This document shows positions 36,609 through 44,820 of a stretch of DNA of 64,000 nucleotides, one piece after another (the stretch's first letter is position 1; each line of letters opens with the position of its first letter). The position numbers were made by a program, and so were the translations under genes. Below the pieces are notes generated by a model, which searched no databases, was not told the DNA's origin, and saw only the letters and a program-made list of their open reading frames with translations. Source of the stretch: an uncultured Clostridia bacterium (GTDB lineage: Bacteria; Bacillota; Clostridia; Oscillospirales; Ruminococcaceae); the NCBI GenBank assembly GCA_944382875.1, contig CALWNQ010000011.1, positions 1 to 64,000 of the forward strand. Reading direction: 5' to 3'.

Positions 36609-38360
36609 ATGAAACATTTAAAAACACTGTGTGCATGGGTACTGACGCTCGCTGTCGCCCTTTCGGTATTCGCGCTGCCCGCCTCCGCGGCAAACACACA
36701 AAAAAAGGACTTCCGCGCGGTTTGGGTATCCACAATCTACAATCTGGATTATCCTTCTTCCGCCACAACCGATCCCGCTAAACTGAAAGCGGAAGCAAAT
36801 GAAATTCTCGACAACTGTGTTGAACTCGGCATGACCGCGGTTATTTTGCAGGTGCGTCCCTCAGGCGATGCTCTGTACGATTCCGATATTTTCCCCTGGA
36901 GCAAATATCTTACCGGCTCTCAGGGAACTGCCCCCTCCGGCAACTTTGACCCGCTGGAGTACTGGGTAGCAGAAGCGCATAAACGCGGACTGGAACTTCA
37001 CGCTTGGATCAATCCCTACCGTGTTACCCGTTCCGGCGCTTCCGACTACAACTCCCTTTCGGCAGACAATCCTGCCCTGCTTCACCCGGAATGGGTTGTC
37101 AAACACTCGGACGGCAACTACTATCTTGATCCCGGTATCCCCGAAGTCCGGCAGCTTGTTGTAAATGGTGCCGCAGAAATCGTGCAAAACTACGATGTGG
37201 ATGGCATCCACCTGGATGACTACTTCTATCCGGGCACCAATTTTGACGATGCAGATACCTATGCAAAATATGGTGCCGGTTTTTCTAACATCGATGATTG
37301 GCGGCGCAATAACGTCAACCTCCTGATTCAGGAGCTGGATTCTACCCTGCACAAACTGGATCCGGATATTTCATTTGGCGTCAGCCCGTTTGGCATCTGG
37401 GCCAACAGCTCCAGCATGACCGGTGGTTCCAACACCAACGGCAATCAGACCTACTTCTCGCATTACGCTGACACTCGCAAATGGGTAAAAGAAGGTTGGC
37501 TGGATTACATTTGCCCACAGATTTACTGGGAGATCGGTCACAGTCTGGCAGATTATAAAACGCTGGCATACTGGTGGGCGGATGTGGTAAAAGGCACCGA
37601 TGTCGAACTTTATATCGGCATGGCAGACTACAAAGCCGGAAATTCCAGCGCATCCAGTCCCTGGTACGGCATCAAAGCCATTGAGGATCAGTTGGCACTC
37701 AACGCACAGATCCCGGAAATTACCGGTGAAGTTCATTTCCGCTATAAGTTCCTGTACTCGGTTTCCGGATTGGAAGATCTGTATAAAAAGACATATGCGT
37801 CTTCCTCCGAACCAGAACAGCCTTCGGATAAACCGGATGGAAACACTGTAGTCAAACAGTATTCTTCCCAGGATAAAAAAGGTTCCTGGACATTGTATGG
37901 AAACGGTACGTGGGAGTTCCTCATCAACGGCAAAGCCGCAACCGGCTGGCAGCTGATTGACAACACTTATTACTGGTTCGGCCAGGACGGAAAAATGGCT
38001 ACTGGCTGGCAAAAGCTCGACGGTGTCTGGTACTACCTCAAAGACTGGGGCGGTATGGCCACCGGCTGGCAGAAGCTCGATGGTGTGTGGTACTATCTCA
38101 AGGATTGGGGTGGTATGGCTACCGGTTGGCAGTATCTGGATGGCAAATGGTACTATCTGCGCGACTGGGGCGGCATGGCGGTTGACTGGGTGAAAGACGG
38201 CGACACCTGGTACTGGATGAACGGCTCCGGTGCCATGGTTTCCAACGGCTGGCAGCTCATCCGCGGAAAATGGTATTACTTCTATCAAAGCGGCGCAATG
38301 GCGGCTAACACCGTCACTCCAGACGGTTATCAGGTTGATGTCTCCGGCGCTTGGATCTGA
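36609..38360 (+). CDS. secreted GHL10-type glycosidase with cell-wall/choline-binding repeats
   Basis: 583 residues from ATG at 36609 (AGGAAAGG upstream). A signal peptide ends ASA near residue 27. Residues about 33-400 are a TIM-barrel of the GHL10/DUF187 family (RAVWVSTIYNLDYP, HAWINPYRV, VDGIHLDDYFYP with acidic residues of the presumed active site), enzymes thought to act on peptidoglycan or wall glycans. From about 425 to the end, six WY-rich repeats of about 20 residues (ATGWQKLDGVWYYLKDWGGM type) form a wall-binding domain. It ends at a terminator, so it is probably monocistronic. Confidence 0.9.
   Translation: MKHLKTLCAWVLTLAVALSVFALPASAANTQKKDFRAVWVSTIYNLDYPSSATTDPAKLKAEANEILDNCVELGMTAVILQVRPSGDALYDSDIFPWSKYLTGSQGTAPSGNFDPLEYWVAEAHKRGLELHAWINPYRVTRSGASDYNSLSADNPALLHPEWVVKHSDGNYYLDPGIPEVRQLVVNGAAEIVQNYDVDGIHLDDYFYPGTNFDDADTYAKYGAGFSNIDDWRRNNVNLLIQELDSTLHKLDPDISFGVSPFGIWANSSSMTGGSNTNGNQTYFSHYADTRKWVKEGWLDYICPQIYWEIGHSLADYKTLAYWWADVVKGTDVELYIGMADYKAGNSSASSPWYGIKAIEDQLALNAQIPEITGEVHFRYKFLYSVSGLEDLYKKTYASSSEPEQPSDKPDGNTVVKQYSSQDKKGSWTLYGNGTWEFLINGKAATGWQLIDNTYYWFGQDGKMATGWQKLDGVWYYLKDWGGMATGWQKLDGVWYYLKDWGGMATGWQYLDGKWYYLRDWGGMAVDWVKDGDTWYWMNGSGAMVSNGWQLIRGKWYYFYQSGAMAANTVTPDGYQVDVSGAWI
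37930..38310 (+). repeat. tandem cell-wall-binding repeats coded as near-identical 60-base units
   Basis: Six WY repeats of the CW-binding class. The two starting near 38000 and 38060 differ by only a few bases over 60 and a third near 38120 by more, which points to recent unit duplication inside the gene. Confidence 0.85.
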
Positions 38361-38364
38361 ACAG

Positions 38365-38395
38365 AATCCCCTGCATGAAAATGCGGGGGATTTTT
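38365..38395 (+). terminator. terminator of the GHL10 gene
   Basis: Stem AATCCCCTGCAT / ATGCGGGGGATT with loop GAAA, then TTTT, four bases after the stop. Confidence 0.9.
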
Positions 38396-38408
38396 CATTT
38401 TGCAAGAA

Positions 38409-38437
38409 TTGACAGAACGAAATGGCTGTGCTATGAT
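38409..38437 (+). promoter_or_regulatory. sigma-A-type promoter of the fructan operon
   Basis: Perfect -35 TTGACA (38409-38414), 17-base spacer, -10 TATGAT (38432-38437). No obvious operator is visible, and no regulator gene lies next to the operon. Confidence 0.75.
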
Positions 38438-38469
38438 GAAACAAAGTTTGATTGTGAGGTGCTCCCGTT

Positions 38470-40029
38470 ATGTATGTGTATAAACTGACCGTCCCTCCTA
38501 TTGCTGAAAAGAAAATCTACCTTTGGATCCCTGTCTGCCTGAGCGGTGAGCTGAAACGGCTCCGTATCCGAACCGAAGATGGCACCATTTGGCAGGAAAT
38601 GCAGCTTCGCCCCGGAAAAGCGGATTGGTATGCGCCGCTGGATGTTTCTGCCTATGCAGGCAGCAGCCTGTTTTTCGATACAGACGCACCGGCAGACTGG
38701 TTTGGTAACCTGCAATTTTCTTCCCATCCACCCAAACGGGAAAGCTGTTCCCGGCCGCAGCTTCATTTTACAACCGACCGCGGCTGGAACAACGATCCGA
38801 ATGGCTTGATTTTCCGGGATGGCGTCTGGCACATGTTCTTTCAATACAATCCCTATGATGTAGAGTGGAACAATATGCAGTGGGGACACGCGGTCAGCCG
38901 CGACCTCATCCGCTGGCAGCAGCTCGACACCGCGCTTTTTCCGGATGAGACCGGCACAATGTATTCGGGCAGCGCTGTCACTGACCGGAAAGGTTCCCTT
39001 GGATTCGGAAAAGGTAGTCTCGCCTTCTTCTACACCGCCGCAGGGGATAAAAACGACTGGTCGGCCGGTGTTCCGTTTACCCAGCGAATTGCTGTCCTTC
39101 GCCCGAATGCCGCAGCTCCGGAACTCGACTGTGCCATGGAAAAAACCGGCATCACCGCTGTGGGGCACATTGCGGGAGAAAACCGAGATCCCAAAGTATT
39201 CTGGCACGAAGCATCTTCTTCCTACATTATGGTGCTGTATCTGGACGGGCATGACTTCGCCGTTTTCCGTTCACCGGACCTCCGGAAATGGACGCTCAGC
39301 CAGCAGCTGACTTTGGAGGAAAGCTGGGAATGTCCCGACCTGTTCTGTCTTCCCGTTGAAGGCAGTGGCGAAACCCGATGGGTATTCTGGGCAGCCGACG
39401 GTTATTACTTCATCGGTGACTTTGACGGCTACCGGTTCACACCGGAAAGCGGGCGGCTCTGCGCCTACGCTGAAACCGGCAGCCGGATCCCCTATGCCGC
39501 CCAGACATTCAGCGGCACAGAGGGGCGAGTCATTTCCGTTGCCTGGTTCCGCCTCCCCAATCGAAATAAGCCCTATACCGGCATGATGTCTATCCCCGCC
39601 GAATTTTCATTGGTACAAACCGAAAATGGCCTGCGTCTGCGGGCGCCTTATGTAAAGGAACTGGAAACCTTCCGCCGGAAGCTGGAGCACTTCACTGATT
39701 TTTCGCAGCCCATCCCACTGCCGGAAGACAGCGCCTGGATGCTGGACATTTCTGCGAACAGCAATCTGGAAATAGAGCTTCCGTTTGGCGCTGTTTCGCT
39801 CAAAGACGAGAATCTGACTGTCCTCGGTTCTTCTTTTGCACTCCCCAAAGAAAATAACCGGTGCTTTACCCTGCTTGCCGATCTGGAGGTTCTGGAACTG
39901 CACGCAGCGAATGACACCATCTGTGCTGTCTGGGAGCTCCCGCCGCAGAAAGGTGGAAATATCCGCCTGCATCCGGAAGCAGCCGATTCCGCGCAAGCTA
40001 TCCTGTCTGTTTTTGACACAAACCGGTAA
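38470..40029 (+). CDS. glycoside hydrolase family 32 fructosidase (levanase/sucrose-6-P hydrolase type)
   Basis: Cleaves beta-fructosides. 519 residues without a signal peptide, so it acts in the cytoplasm on sucrose, sucrose-6-phosphate or short fructans. An N-terminal beta domain of about 90 residues precedes the five-blade propeller: nucleophile Asp109 in WNNDPNG, transition-state motif RDPK near 239 and acid/base Glu in ECPDLF near 284. A C-terminal beta-sandwich follows. The fructokinase gene starts 17 bases later, which supports fructose release and capture as one unit. Confidence 0.92.
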   Translation: MYVYKLTVPPIAEKKIYLWIPVCLSGELKRLRIRTEDGTIWQEMQLRPGKADWYAPLDVSAYAGSSLFFDTDAPADWFGNLQFSSHPPKRESCSRPQLHFTTDRGWNNDPNGLIFRDGVWHMFFQYNPYDVEWNNMQWGHAVSRDLIRWQQLDTALFPDETGTMYSGSAVTDRKGSLGFGKGSLAFFYTAAGDKNDWSAGVPFTQRIAVLRPNAAAPELDCAMEKTGITAVGHIAGENRDPKVFWHEASSSYIMVLYLDGHDFAVFRSPDLRKWTLSQQLTLEESWECPDLFCLPVEGSGETRWVFWAADGYYFIGDFDGYRFTPESGRLCAYAETGSRIPYAAQTFSGTEGRVISVAWFRLPNRNKPYTGMMSIPAEFSLVQTENGLRLRAPYVKELETFRRKLEHFTDFSQPIPLPEDSAWMLDISANSNLEIELPFGAVSLKDENLTVLGSSFALPKENNRCFTLLADLEVLELHAANDTICAVWELPPQKGGNIRLHPEAADSAQAILSVFDTNR

Positions 40030-40046
40030 GAAAGGAGCTTTTTATC

Positions 40047-41006
40047 ATGTTTGATGTTCTTTCGTTGGGAGAAATGCTCATCGACTTTACGCCAGTCGGT
40101 ATCTCCGAAAACGGCAACCCGATTTTTGAGCGGAACCCGGGCGGCGGTCCCGCCAATATGGCCTGTGCCGCAGCCAAAATGGGCGCGAAAACCGCTTTCC
40201 TTGGCAAGGTCGGCAAGGACGCCTTCGGTACCGCGCTCAAAGAAACGCTGGACAAAAACGGCGTCAACTCCGACCGTCTGATCCTTTCCCCCGAATACCC
40301 CACCACCCTCGCCTTTGTCCACCTGGATGCGGACGGGGACCGCTCGTTCAGCTTTTACCGCCACAACGGCGCGGATACCATGCTCAGCTTTTCCGAGGTG
40401 GACTGCGCGGTTCTGGATGACTGCCGCTTCTTCTTCTGCAGCTCGGTGCTGATGGCAGAAGGTCCCTCCCGCCGCACCAGCTTTTCCCTGATGGAGGAGG
40501 CCAAAAAGCGCGGCGTCTGTACTGTCTTTGATCCCAATCTGCGCCCCAATCTCTGGGGAGATACGGAAGAAATGAAGCAGCAGGTTCTTTCCGCCATGAG
40601 ACTGGCAGATATCCTGAAACTCTCGGAGGAAGAAGCCGCCTTCCTCACCGGTATCGAAGAACCGGAACAAGCGGCCGAATTTCTGATGCGGGAATATCCG
40701 GCAAAACTCCTGCTCATCACCCTCGGCAAAAACGGCAGTATCAGCTTTACCCGCCATCTGCGGCTCCGCCATCCGGGATTCCCGGTCAAAGCGGTGGATA
40801 CCACCGCGGCAGGTGATTCCTTTACCGGCGGGTTGCTGGCAGCCCTGTCTCAGACAGAAAAAACAGTGGGATCTCTGACGGAACAGGAACTGGACCGCGC
40901 TATCCGCTTTGCAAATGCGGTCGGTGCTCTTACAACCACCAAAAAAGGTTCCATCTCCGCCCTGCCCACCTGTGCAGAAGTGGAAACACTACTCCGTACA
41001 AATTGA
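40047..41006 (+). CDS. scrK: fructokinase (PfkB/ribokinase family)
   Basis: Phosphorylates fructose, probably at C6. 319 residues, normal length. PfkB marks: GGGPANMACAAAKMG (residues 31-45) and the anion hole/catalytic base motif DTTAAGDSFTGG near 250. ATG at 40047 follows AAGGAG. Second gene of the operon with the GH32 enzyme; sugar specificity is taken from that context. Confidence 0.9.
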   Translation: MFDVLSLGEMLIDFTPVGISENGNPIFERNPGGGPANMACAAAKMGAKTAFLGKVGKDAFGTALKETLDKNGVNSDRLILSPEYPTTLAFVHLDADGDRSFSFYRHNGADTMLSFSEVDCAVLDDCRFFFCSSVLMAEGPSRRTSFSLMEEAKKRGVCTVFDPNLRPNLWGDTEEMKQQVLSAMRLADILKLSEEEAAFLTGIEEPEQAAEFLMREYPAKLLLITLGKNGSISFTRHLRLRHPGFPVKAVDTTAAGDSFTGGLLAALSQTEKTVGSLTEQELDRAIRFANAVGALTTTKKGSISALPTCAEVETLLRTN

Positions 41007-41022
41007 TTTTTCCGCTTTTCTA

Positions 41023-41051
41023 TTGACGAACCCCAAAAAAAGGAGTACAAT
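41023..41051 (+). promoter_or_regulatory. sigma-A-type promoter of asnS
   Basis: -35 TTGACG (41023-41028), 17-base spacer, -10 TACAAT (41046-41051). The leader is only about 30 bases, so no T-box is present. Confidence 0.75.
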
Positions 41052-41087
41052 TATTTTATATGTATTCTTATTGAGGAGGTCATCATT

Positions 41088-42482
41088 ATGATCCGTACCG
41101 AAATCGCCGCCCTGCACCGGGATTTCCAGCATCTTGCCGGACAAACCGTGACAGTATGCGGCTGGGTAAAAACGATTCGTGATTCCAAATCTCTGGGCTT
41201 TATTGAACTGAACGACGGCAGCAGCTTTAAAAATTTGCAAGTTGTCTTTGAAGATTCCATAGTTTCCAATTTTAAAGAGGTTACCAAATATAATGTCGGC
41301 TCCGCGATTGTTGTAAAAGGAGAAGTTGTTCTTACTCCGCAGGCAAAACAGCCGTATGAAATTCATGCGAATGAGATCGTGCTCGAGGGTGCTTCCACCC
41401 CCGATTACCCGCTCCAGAAAAAGCGCCATTCGTTGGAATTTCTGCGCACTATCGCTCATCTCCGCCCCCGCACCAACACCTTTGAAGCAGTTTTCCGGGT
41501 GCGTTCGGTTTGCGCTTACGCAATTCACAAATTCTTTAATGAACATGGCTTCGCCTATGTCCACACCCCTCTTATTACCGCTTCGGACTGTGAAGGCGCC
41601 GGTGAAATGTTCCGGGTGACCACACTGGATCCCAAGAATCCGCCTCTCACCGAAGACGGCAAAGTAGATTTCTCCCAGGACTTCTTTGGCAAAGCCACCA
41701 ATCTCACTGTTTCCGGCCAGCTGGAAGCCGAGTGTATGGCAATGGCACTGGGCAATGTTTACACCTTCGGTCCTACTTTCCGCGCGGAAAAATCCTTTAC
41801 AGCCCGCCATGCTGCTGAGTTCTGGATGGTGGAGCCGGAAATGGCGTTTGCTGACCTGAACGACGATATGCGGGTAGCGCAGGATATGGTGCAGTTTGTC
41901 ATCCGTTATGTGCTGGACAACTGTCCCGATGAGCTGGCTTTCTTCAACAATTTCTATGACAAGGGGCTCATCGAGCGGCTCACTGCTCTGGCAGATACCG
42001 ATTTTGCCCATGTGACCTACACCGAAGCGGTCAAAATGCTGGAAGAGCACAACGATCAGTTCGACTACAAGGTGTTCTGGGGCTGCGATTTGCAGACGGA
42101 ACATGAGCGGTACCTGACCGAGCAGATTTTCCACAAACCTGTTTTTGTCACCGATTATCCCCGGGAAATCAAAGCGTTCTATATGCGCTTAAATGATGAC
42201 GGCAAGACGGTTGCGGCTATGGATATGCTGGTTCCCGGCATCGGCGAGCTGATTGGCGGCAGCCAGCGTGAGGAACGGCTGGATGTGCTAATGGAGAGCC
42301 TGGAATACTTCAAGCTGAAACCCGAAGATTATTCCTGGTATCTGGATCTGCGCCGCTATGGCGGGACCAAACACTGCGGGTTCGGCCTCGGATTCGAGCG
42401 TCTGGTCATGTACCTCACCGGTGTAGCCAACATCCGCGACGTTCTCCCCTTCCCCCGCACCACCGGTTCGGCGGAATATTGA
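41088..42482 (+). CDS. asnS: asparaginyl-tRNA synthetase
   Basis: Class IIb synthetase charging tRNA-Asn. 464 residues. N-terminal OB-fold anticodon-binding domain ([24 protein letters not shown], about 20-110), then the catalytic domain with motif 2 [21 protein letters not shown] and motif 3 [21 protein letters not shown] precedes the ATG at 41088. Flanked by its own promoter and terminator, so monocistronic. Confidence 0.97.
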   Translation: MIRTEIAALHRDFQHLAGQTVTVCGWVKTIRDSKSLGFIELNDGSSFKNLQVVFEDSIVSNFKEVTKYNVGSAIVVKGEVVLTPQAKQPYEIHANEIVLEGASTPDYPLQKKRHSLEFLRTIAHLRPRTNTFEAVFRVRSVCAYAIHKFFNEHGFAYVHTPLITASDCEGAGEMFRVTTLDPKNPPLTEDGKVDFSQDFFGKATNLTVSGQLEAECMAMALGNVYTFGPTFRAEKSFTARHAAEFWMVEPEMAFADLNDDMRVAQDMVQFVIRYVLDNCPDELAFFNNFYDKGLIERLTALADTDFAHVTYTEAVKMLEEHNDQFDYKVFWGCDLQTEHERYLTEQIFHKPVFVTDYPREIKAFYMRLNDDGKTVAAMDMLVPGIGELIGGSQREERLDVLMESLEYFKLKPEDYSWYLDLRRYGGTKHCGFGLGFERLVMYLTGVANIRDVLPFPRTTGSAEY

Positions 42483-42494
42483 TTTTACAAGAAC

Positions 42495-42531
42495 AAAAAC
42501 TCCAGTTTCTGTATAGAAACTGGAGTTTTTT
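42495..42531. terminator. bidirectional terminator after asnS
   Basis: Stem AAAAACTCCAGTTTC / GAAACTGGAGTTTTT, loop TGTATA, T run; between asnS and the convergent aldo-keto reductase gene. Confidence 0.95.
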
Positions 42532-42543
42532 ATTCTATTCATT

Positions 42544-43458
42544 TTACGGCAGTTGATTCCCTGCAGCCTTGTACAATTCGTACCACTCCATCCGGCTCAG
42601 ATTAATTTCGGATGCTTTGCAGATTTCCTGAACCCGTTTGGCGTTGGTGGTGCCGATGATGGGCTGGATGCCGGCCGGATGCCGGAGAATCCAGGCAATC
42701 GCGATGGCGGAAGGAGTAGCATTGTACTGTTCCGCAAGTCTGTCCAACACTTTGTTCAGCTCCGGATATTTCTCACTGCCGATAAATACGCCTTCAAAGA
42801 AGCCGTACTGGAACGGCGACCATGCCTGGATGGTGATGTTGTTCAGGCGGCAGTATTCCAGCACCGAACCGTCAAGATCCCGCGCGGGATTGATCTGCAT
42901 ATTGACATTCAGTCCGGAATCGATCATCCCGGTATGGCAGAGGGAAAGCTGCAGCTGATTGATGATCAGCTTGTCTTCCAAACTGTGGTTTAACAGCTCC
43001 ATCTGGAGCGGCTTCTGATTGCTGACGCCAAAATACCGCACTTTCCCGGATTTCCGCAGCTCTGTAAATGCCTCTGCAACCTCTTCCGGTTCCATCAGGG
43101 TGTCGGGGCGGTGGAGCAGCAGCACATCCAGATAATCGGTTTTTAAGCGGCGCAGGCTTCCTTCTACCGATTTCAGGATGTGCTCTTTGGAAAAGTCATA
43201 AATCCCATCGTGAATGGCACATTTGCTCTGGATGCAGATTTTTTCTCGGAGAGAAGGTGTCCCCGAAATCGCTTCAGCAAATACTTCCTCCGATTTTCCA
43301 CCGCCATAGATGTCAGCGTGATCGAAAAAGTCGATTCCAGAATCCAACGCGGTACGAATCAGATTTTCCGCTTCCTTTTTCCCCATGCCGCTGATCCGCA
43401 TGCACCCAAGCGAAATCTCTGAAGCAGAAAATTTTCCGCCAATTTTTAACTGTTTCAT
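42544..43458 (-). CDS. aldo-keto reductase (YdhF-like)
   Basis: NADPH-dependent oxidoreductase of the AKR superfamily. 304 residues, TIM barrel. Catalytic tetrad candidates: Asp in FFDHADIYGGG, Tyr in the same motif, Lys in CIQSKCAI and His in VLLLHRPD; the C-terminal IIGTTNAKRVQEICKA is the cofactor-binding end. The short loops and tetrad context resemble E. coli YdhF. Substrate unknown. It shares strand and a 12-base gap with the next upstream small gene. Confidence 0.9.
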   Translation of the reverse strand: MKQLKIGGKFSASEISLGCMRISGMGKKEAENLIRTALDSGIDFFDHADIYGGGKSEEVFAEAISGTPSLREKICIQSKCAIHDGIYDFSKEHILKSVEGSLRRLKTDYLDVLLLHRPDTLMEPEEVAEAFTELRKSGKVRYFGVSNQKPLQMELLNHSLEDKLIINQLQLSLCHTGMIDSGLNVNMQINPARDLDGSVLEYCRLNNITIQAWSPFQYGFFEGVFIGSEKYPELNKVLDRLAEQYNATPSAIAIAWILRHPAGIQPIIGTTNAKRVQEICKASEINLSRMEWYELYKAAGNQLP

Positions 43459-43470
43459 GTTATTTCCTCC

Positions 43471-43722
43471 TTATCCGTTCAGACCGTCGGCCTGCCGTTT
43501 CATATTTTCTACAACCACATCGTAAATTTCCCCCAGCGAAGCGCCGTATTCCAGCACTTTCCACGGAGTGTCGGTATGATAGTGAATTTTGATAACATCT
43601 TCATCTCCTACAACCAGGAGGCAGTCCCCCTCGATGTTTTTCTCCAGATATTCCTCGATTGCATCCTCCGAAAGGTTCTTTCCCTCAATAAGCAGCTGTG
43701 TATCAAACTGATAGGTCAGCAT
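43471..43722 (-). CDS. small protein resembling the middle domain of FakA/YloV (DAK2-family) proteins
   Basis: 83 residues, complete, with GGAGG before the ATG at 43722. Segments such as YQFDTQLLIEGKNLSEDAIEEYL, GDCLLVVGDEDVIKIHYHTD and VLEYGASLGEIYDVVVENMKRQ follow the central domain of FakA (the fatty-acid kinase that works with FakB), where TEFLI, GDSLVVVGDD and KVHVHTDNPG are typical. The kinase and C-terminal domains are absent. Whether it is a stand-alone adaptor or a relic is open; the intact frame and ribosome site favour a real gene. Confidence 0.75.
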   Translation of the reverse strand: MLTYQFDTQLLIEGKNLSEDAIEEYLEKNIEGDCLLVVGDEDVIKIHYHTDTPWKVLEYGASLGEIYDVVVENMKRQADGLNG

Positions 43723-43740
43723 CCCATATCCTCCTTCCTG

Positions 43741-44451
43741 TTATTTTTCAAGCAACCGGCGGATGATCTCAGATGCCATCAGGAATCCGGCAGCAGGCGG
43801 GCAGACCGAAAGGCTCCCCGGCGCATACCGTCCCTCGCCTGCAACCACCGTTTTGGCCGCCGGTTCCAGTGAGTACAAAACCGCCTGTTCCGCAATGCCG
43901 CGTTTTTTCAGTTCCCGGCGCATCACCCGCGCAAGACCGCAGCCAGCGCCGTTGTGGGCGGTATCCTCAATCTTCCCAATCCGGAAAGCCGACGGATCCA
44001 TCCGGTTGCCGGTTCCCAGCGCCATCAGGAGCGGAATCCCGCGCTTCCGGCATTCTTCCGCCAGGTGAAGTTTCGCTGTTACTGTATCAATGCAGTCCGC
44101 CACATAGTCAGGCGCAAATTGAAACAGCCTGTCTGCCGTATCCTCCCCATAAAAAAGAGGCAGCGCCTCCGCCCGGCATTCCGGATTGATGGAAAGAACA
44201 CGTTCCCTTGCCGCCTCCGCCTTGAGCTGCCCGACTGTCTGCCTGGTTGCCAGAAGCTGACGGTTTAGATTTGTAATATCCACCGTATCGTGATCCATCA
44301 AAAGCAAAGAGCCAACTCCTGCCCGGCAAAGCCCCTCGACACAGGCGCCGCCGACTCCTCCCAATCCGATAACAGCTACTTTCGCACCCGCAAGCTTCCG
44401 GCAGGCATCTTCTCCCAACAGCAGCTTTTGCCGACTGAGCCAATCTTCCAT
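43741..44451 (-). CDS. tcdA: TcdA, tRNA threonylcarbamoyladenosine dehydratase (ThiF/E1-like)
   Basis: ATP-dependent enzyme that converts t6A37 of tRNA to the cyclic form ct6A. 236 residues from ATG at 44451, six bases after GAGG; an ATG at 44463 has no such site. E1-like ATP-binding GLGGVGGACVEGL at about 30-42, DHDTVDITNLNRQLLA with the Asp and Arg contacts of the family, and the late DTAHNGAGCGLARVMR. It lies directly downstream of the 6S RNA gene. Confidence 0.9.
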   Translation of the reverse strand: MEDWLSRQKLLLGEDACRKLAGAKVAVIGLGGVGGACVEGLCRAGVGSLLLMDHDTVDITNLNRQLLATRQTVGQLKAEAARERVLSINPECRAEALPLFYGEDTADRLFQFAPDYVADCIDTVTAKLHLAEECRKRGIPLLMALGTGNRMDPSAFRIGKIEDTAHNGAGCGLARVMRRELKKRGIAEQAVLYSLEPAAKTVVAGEGRYAPGSLSVCPPAAGFLMASEIIRRLLEK

Positions 44452-44476
44452 ACATAACCTCATTTCTATAATATAA

Positions 44477-44507
44477 CAAAATCCCCCGCATCAAGCGAGG
44501 GATTTTA
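44477..44507 (-). terminator. terminator downstream of 6S RNA
   Basis: Minus strand stem AAAATCCC-CGC / GCGGGGGATTTT with loop TTGAT and TTTTGTT after it, lying 26 bases before the tcdA start. Some read-through into tcdA is possible since tcdA has no other evident promoter. Confidence 0.8.
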
Positions 44508-44529
44508 TTCACCTGCAAGCAGGGATTTG

Positions 44530-44742
44530 TTAATCCTCCACCTTGCCGTCGTACAGTGATATAAACCCGCTTCTCAGCAGGTGGGTATCCGCCCATATAC
44601 ATCGCGCTCCCTTCGTCCAACCGATCTCAAAGAACCGGCCGGGAGGTCTGCATCCCGCATACGGAGCCAAGATTCCCTTTTAAATCAATGTTCGGATTTA
44701 AATGGACTGTACTTGCTCGAACAAGGCAGACGTTTTCACTGA
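44530..44742 (-). ncRNA. ssrS: 6S RNA
   Basis: A transcript of about 210 bases without a reading frame. The ends pair as a long closing stem (UCUGCCUUGUU at 44730-44720 with GGCAAGGUGGA at 44547-44537), then GUACAGU (44712-44706) pairs perfectly with ACUGUAC (44557-44551), followed by a large AU-rich central bubble and a GC-rich apical arm. Sequences such as GGAUACCCACCUGCUGAG and GCGGGUUUAUAUCAC resemble clostridial 6S RNA. 6S RNA binds the sigma-A holoenzyme and mimics an open promoter. Strong promoter and terminator flank it. Confidence 0.85.
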
Positions 44743-44747
44743 CACCT

Positions 44748-44776
44748 ATTATAGCGAATTTGCCCTGTTTTGTCAA
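44748..44776 (-). promoter_or_regulatory. consensus promoter of 6S RNA
   Basis: Perfect -35 TTGACA (44771-44776), 17-base spacer, perfect -10 TATAAT (44748-44753): the best sigma-A promoter in the window, fitting a highly expressed RNA. Confidence 0.9.
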
Positions 44777-44820
44777 GGGATTTTTTCAAAAATCCGCCAT
44801 TTTTCCAATAAGCACTGCAT

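Noticed and set aside
37371-38444. A 357-codon minus-strand frame with repeated peptides opposite the GHL10 gene
   Set aside because: The repeats are the complement of the wall-binding repeats of the true gene; it crosses that gene's terminator.
40989-42134. A long minus-strand frame opposite asnS
   Set aside because: Shadow of asnS, which has all class II synthetase motifs, its own promoter and terminator.
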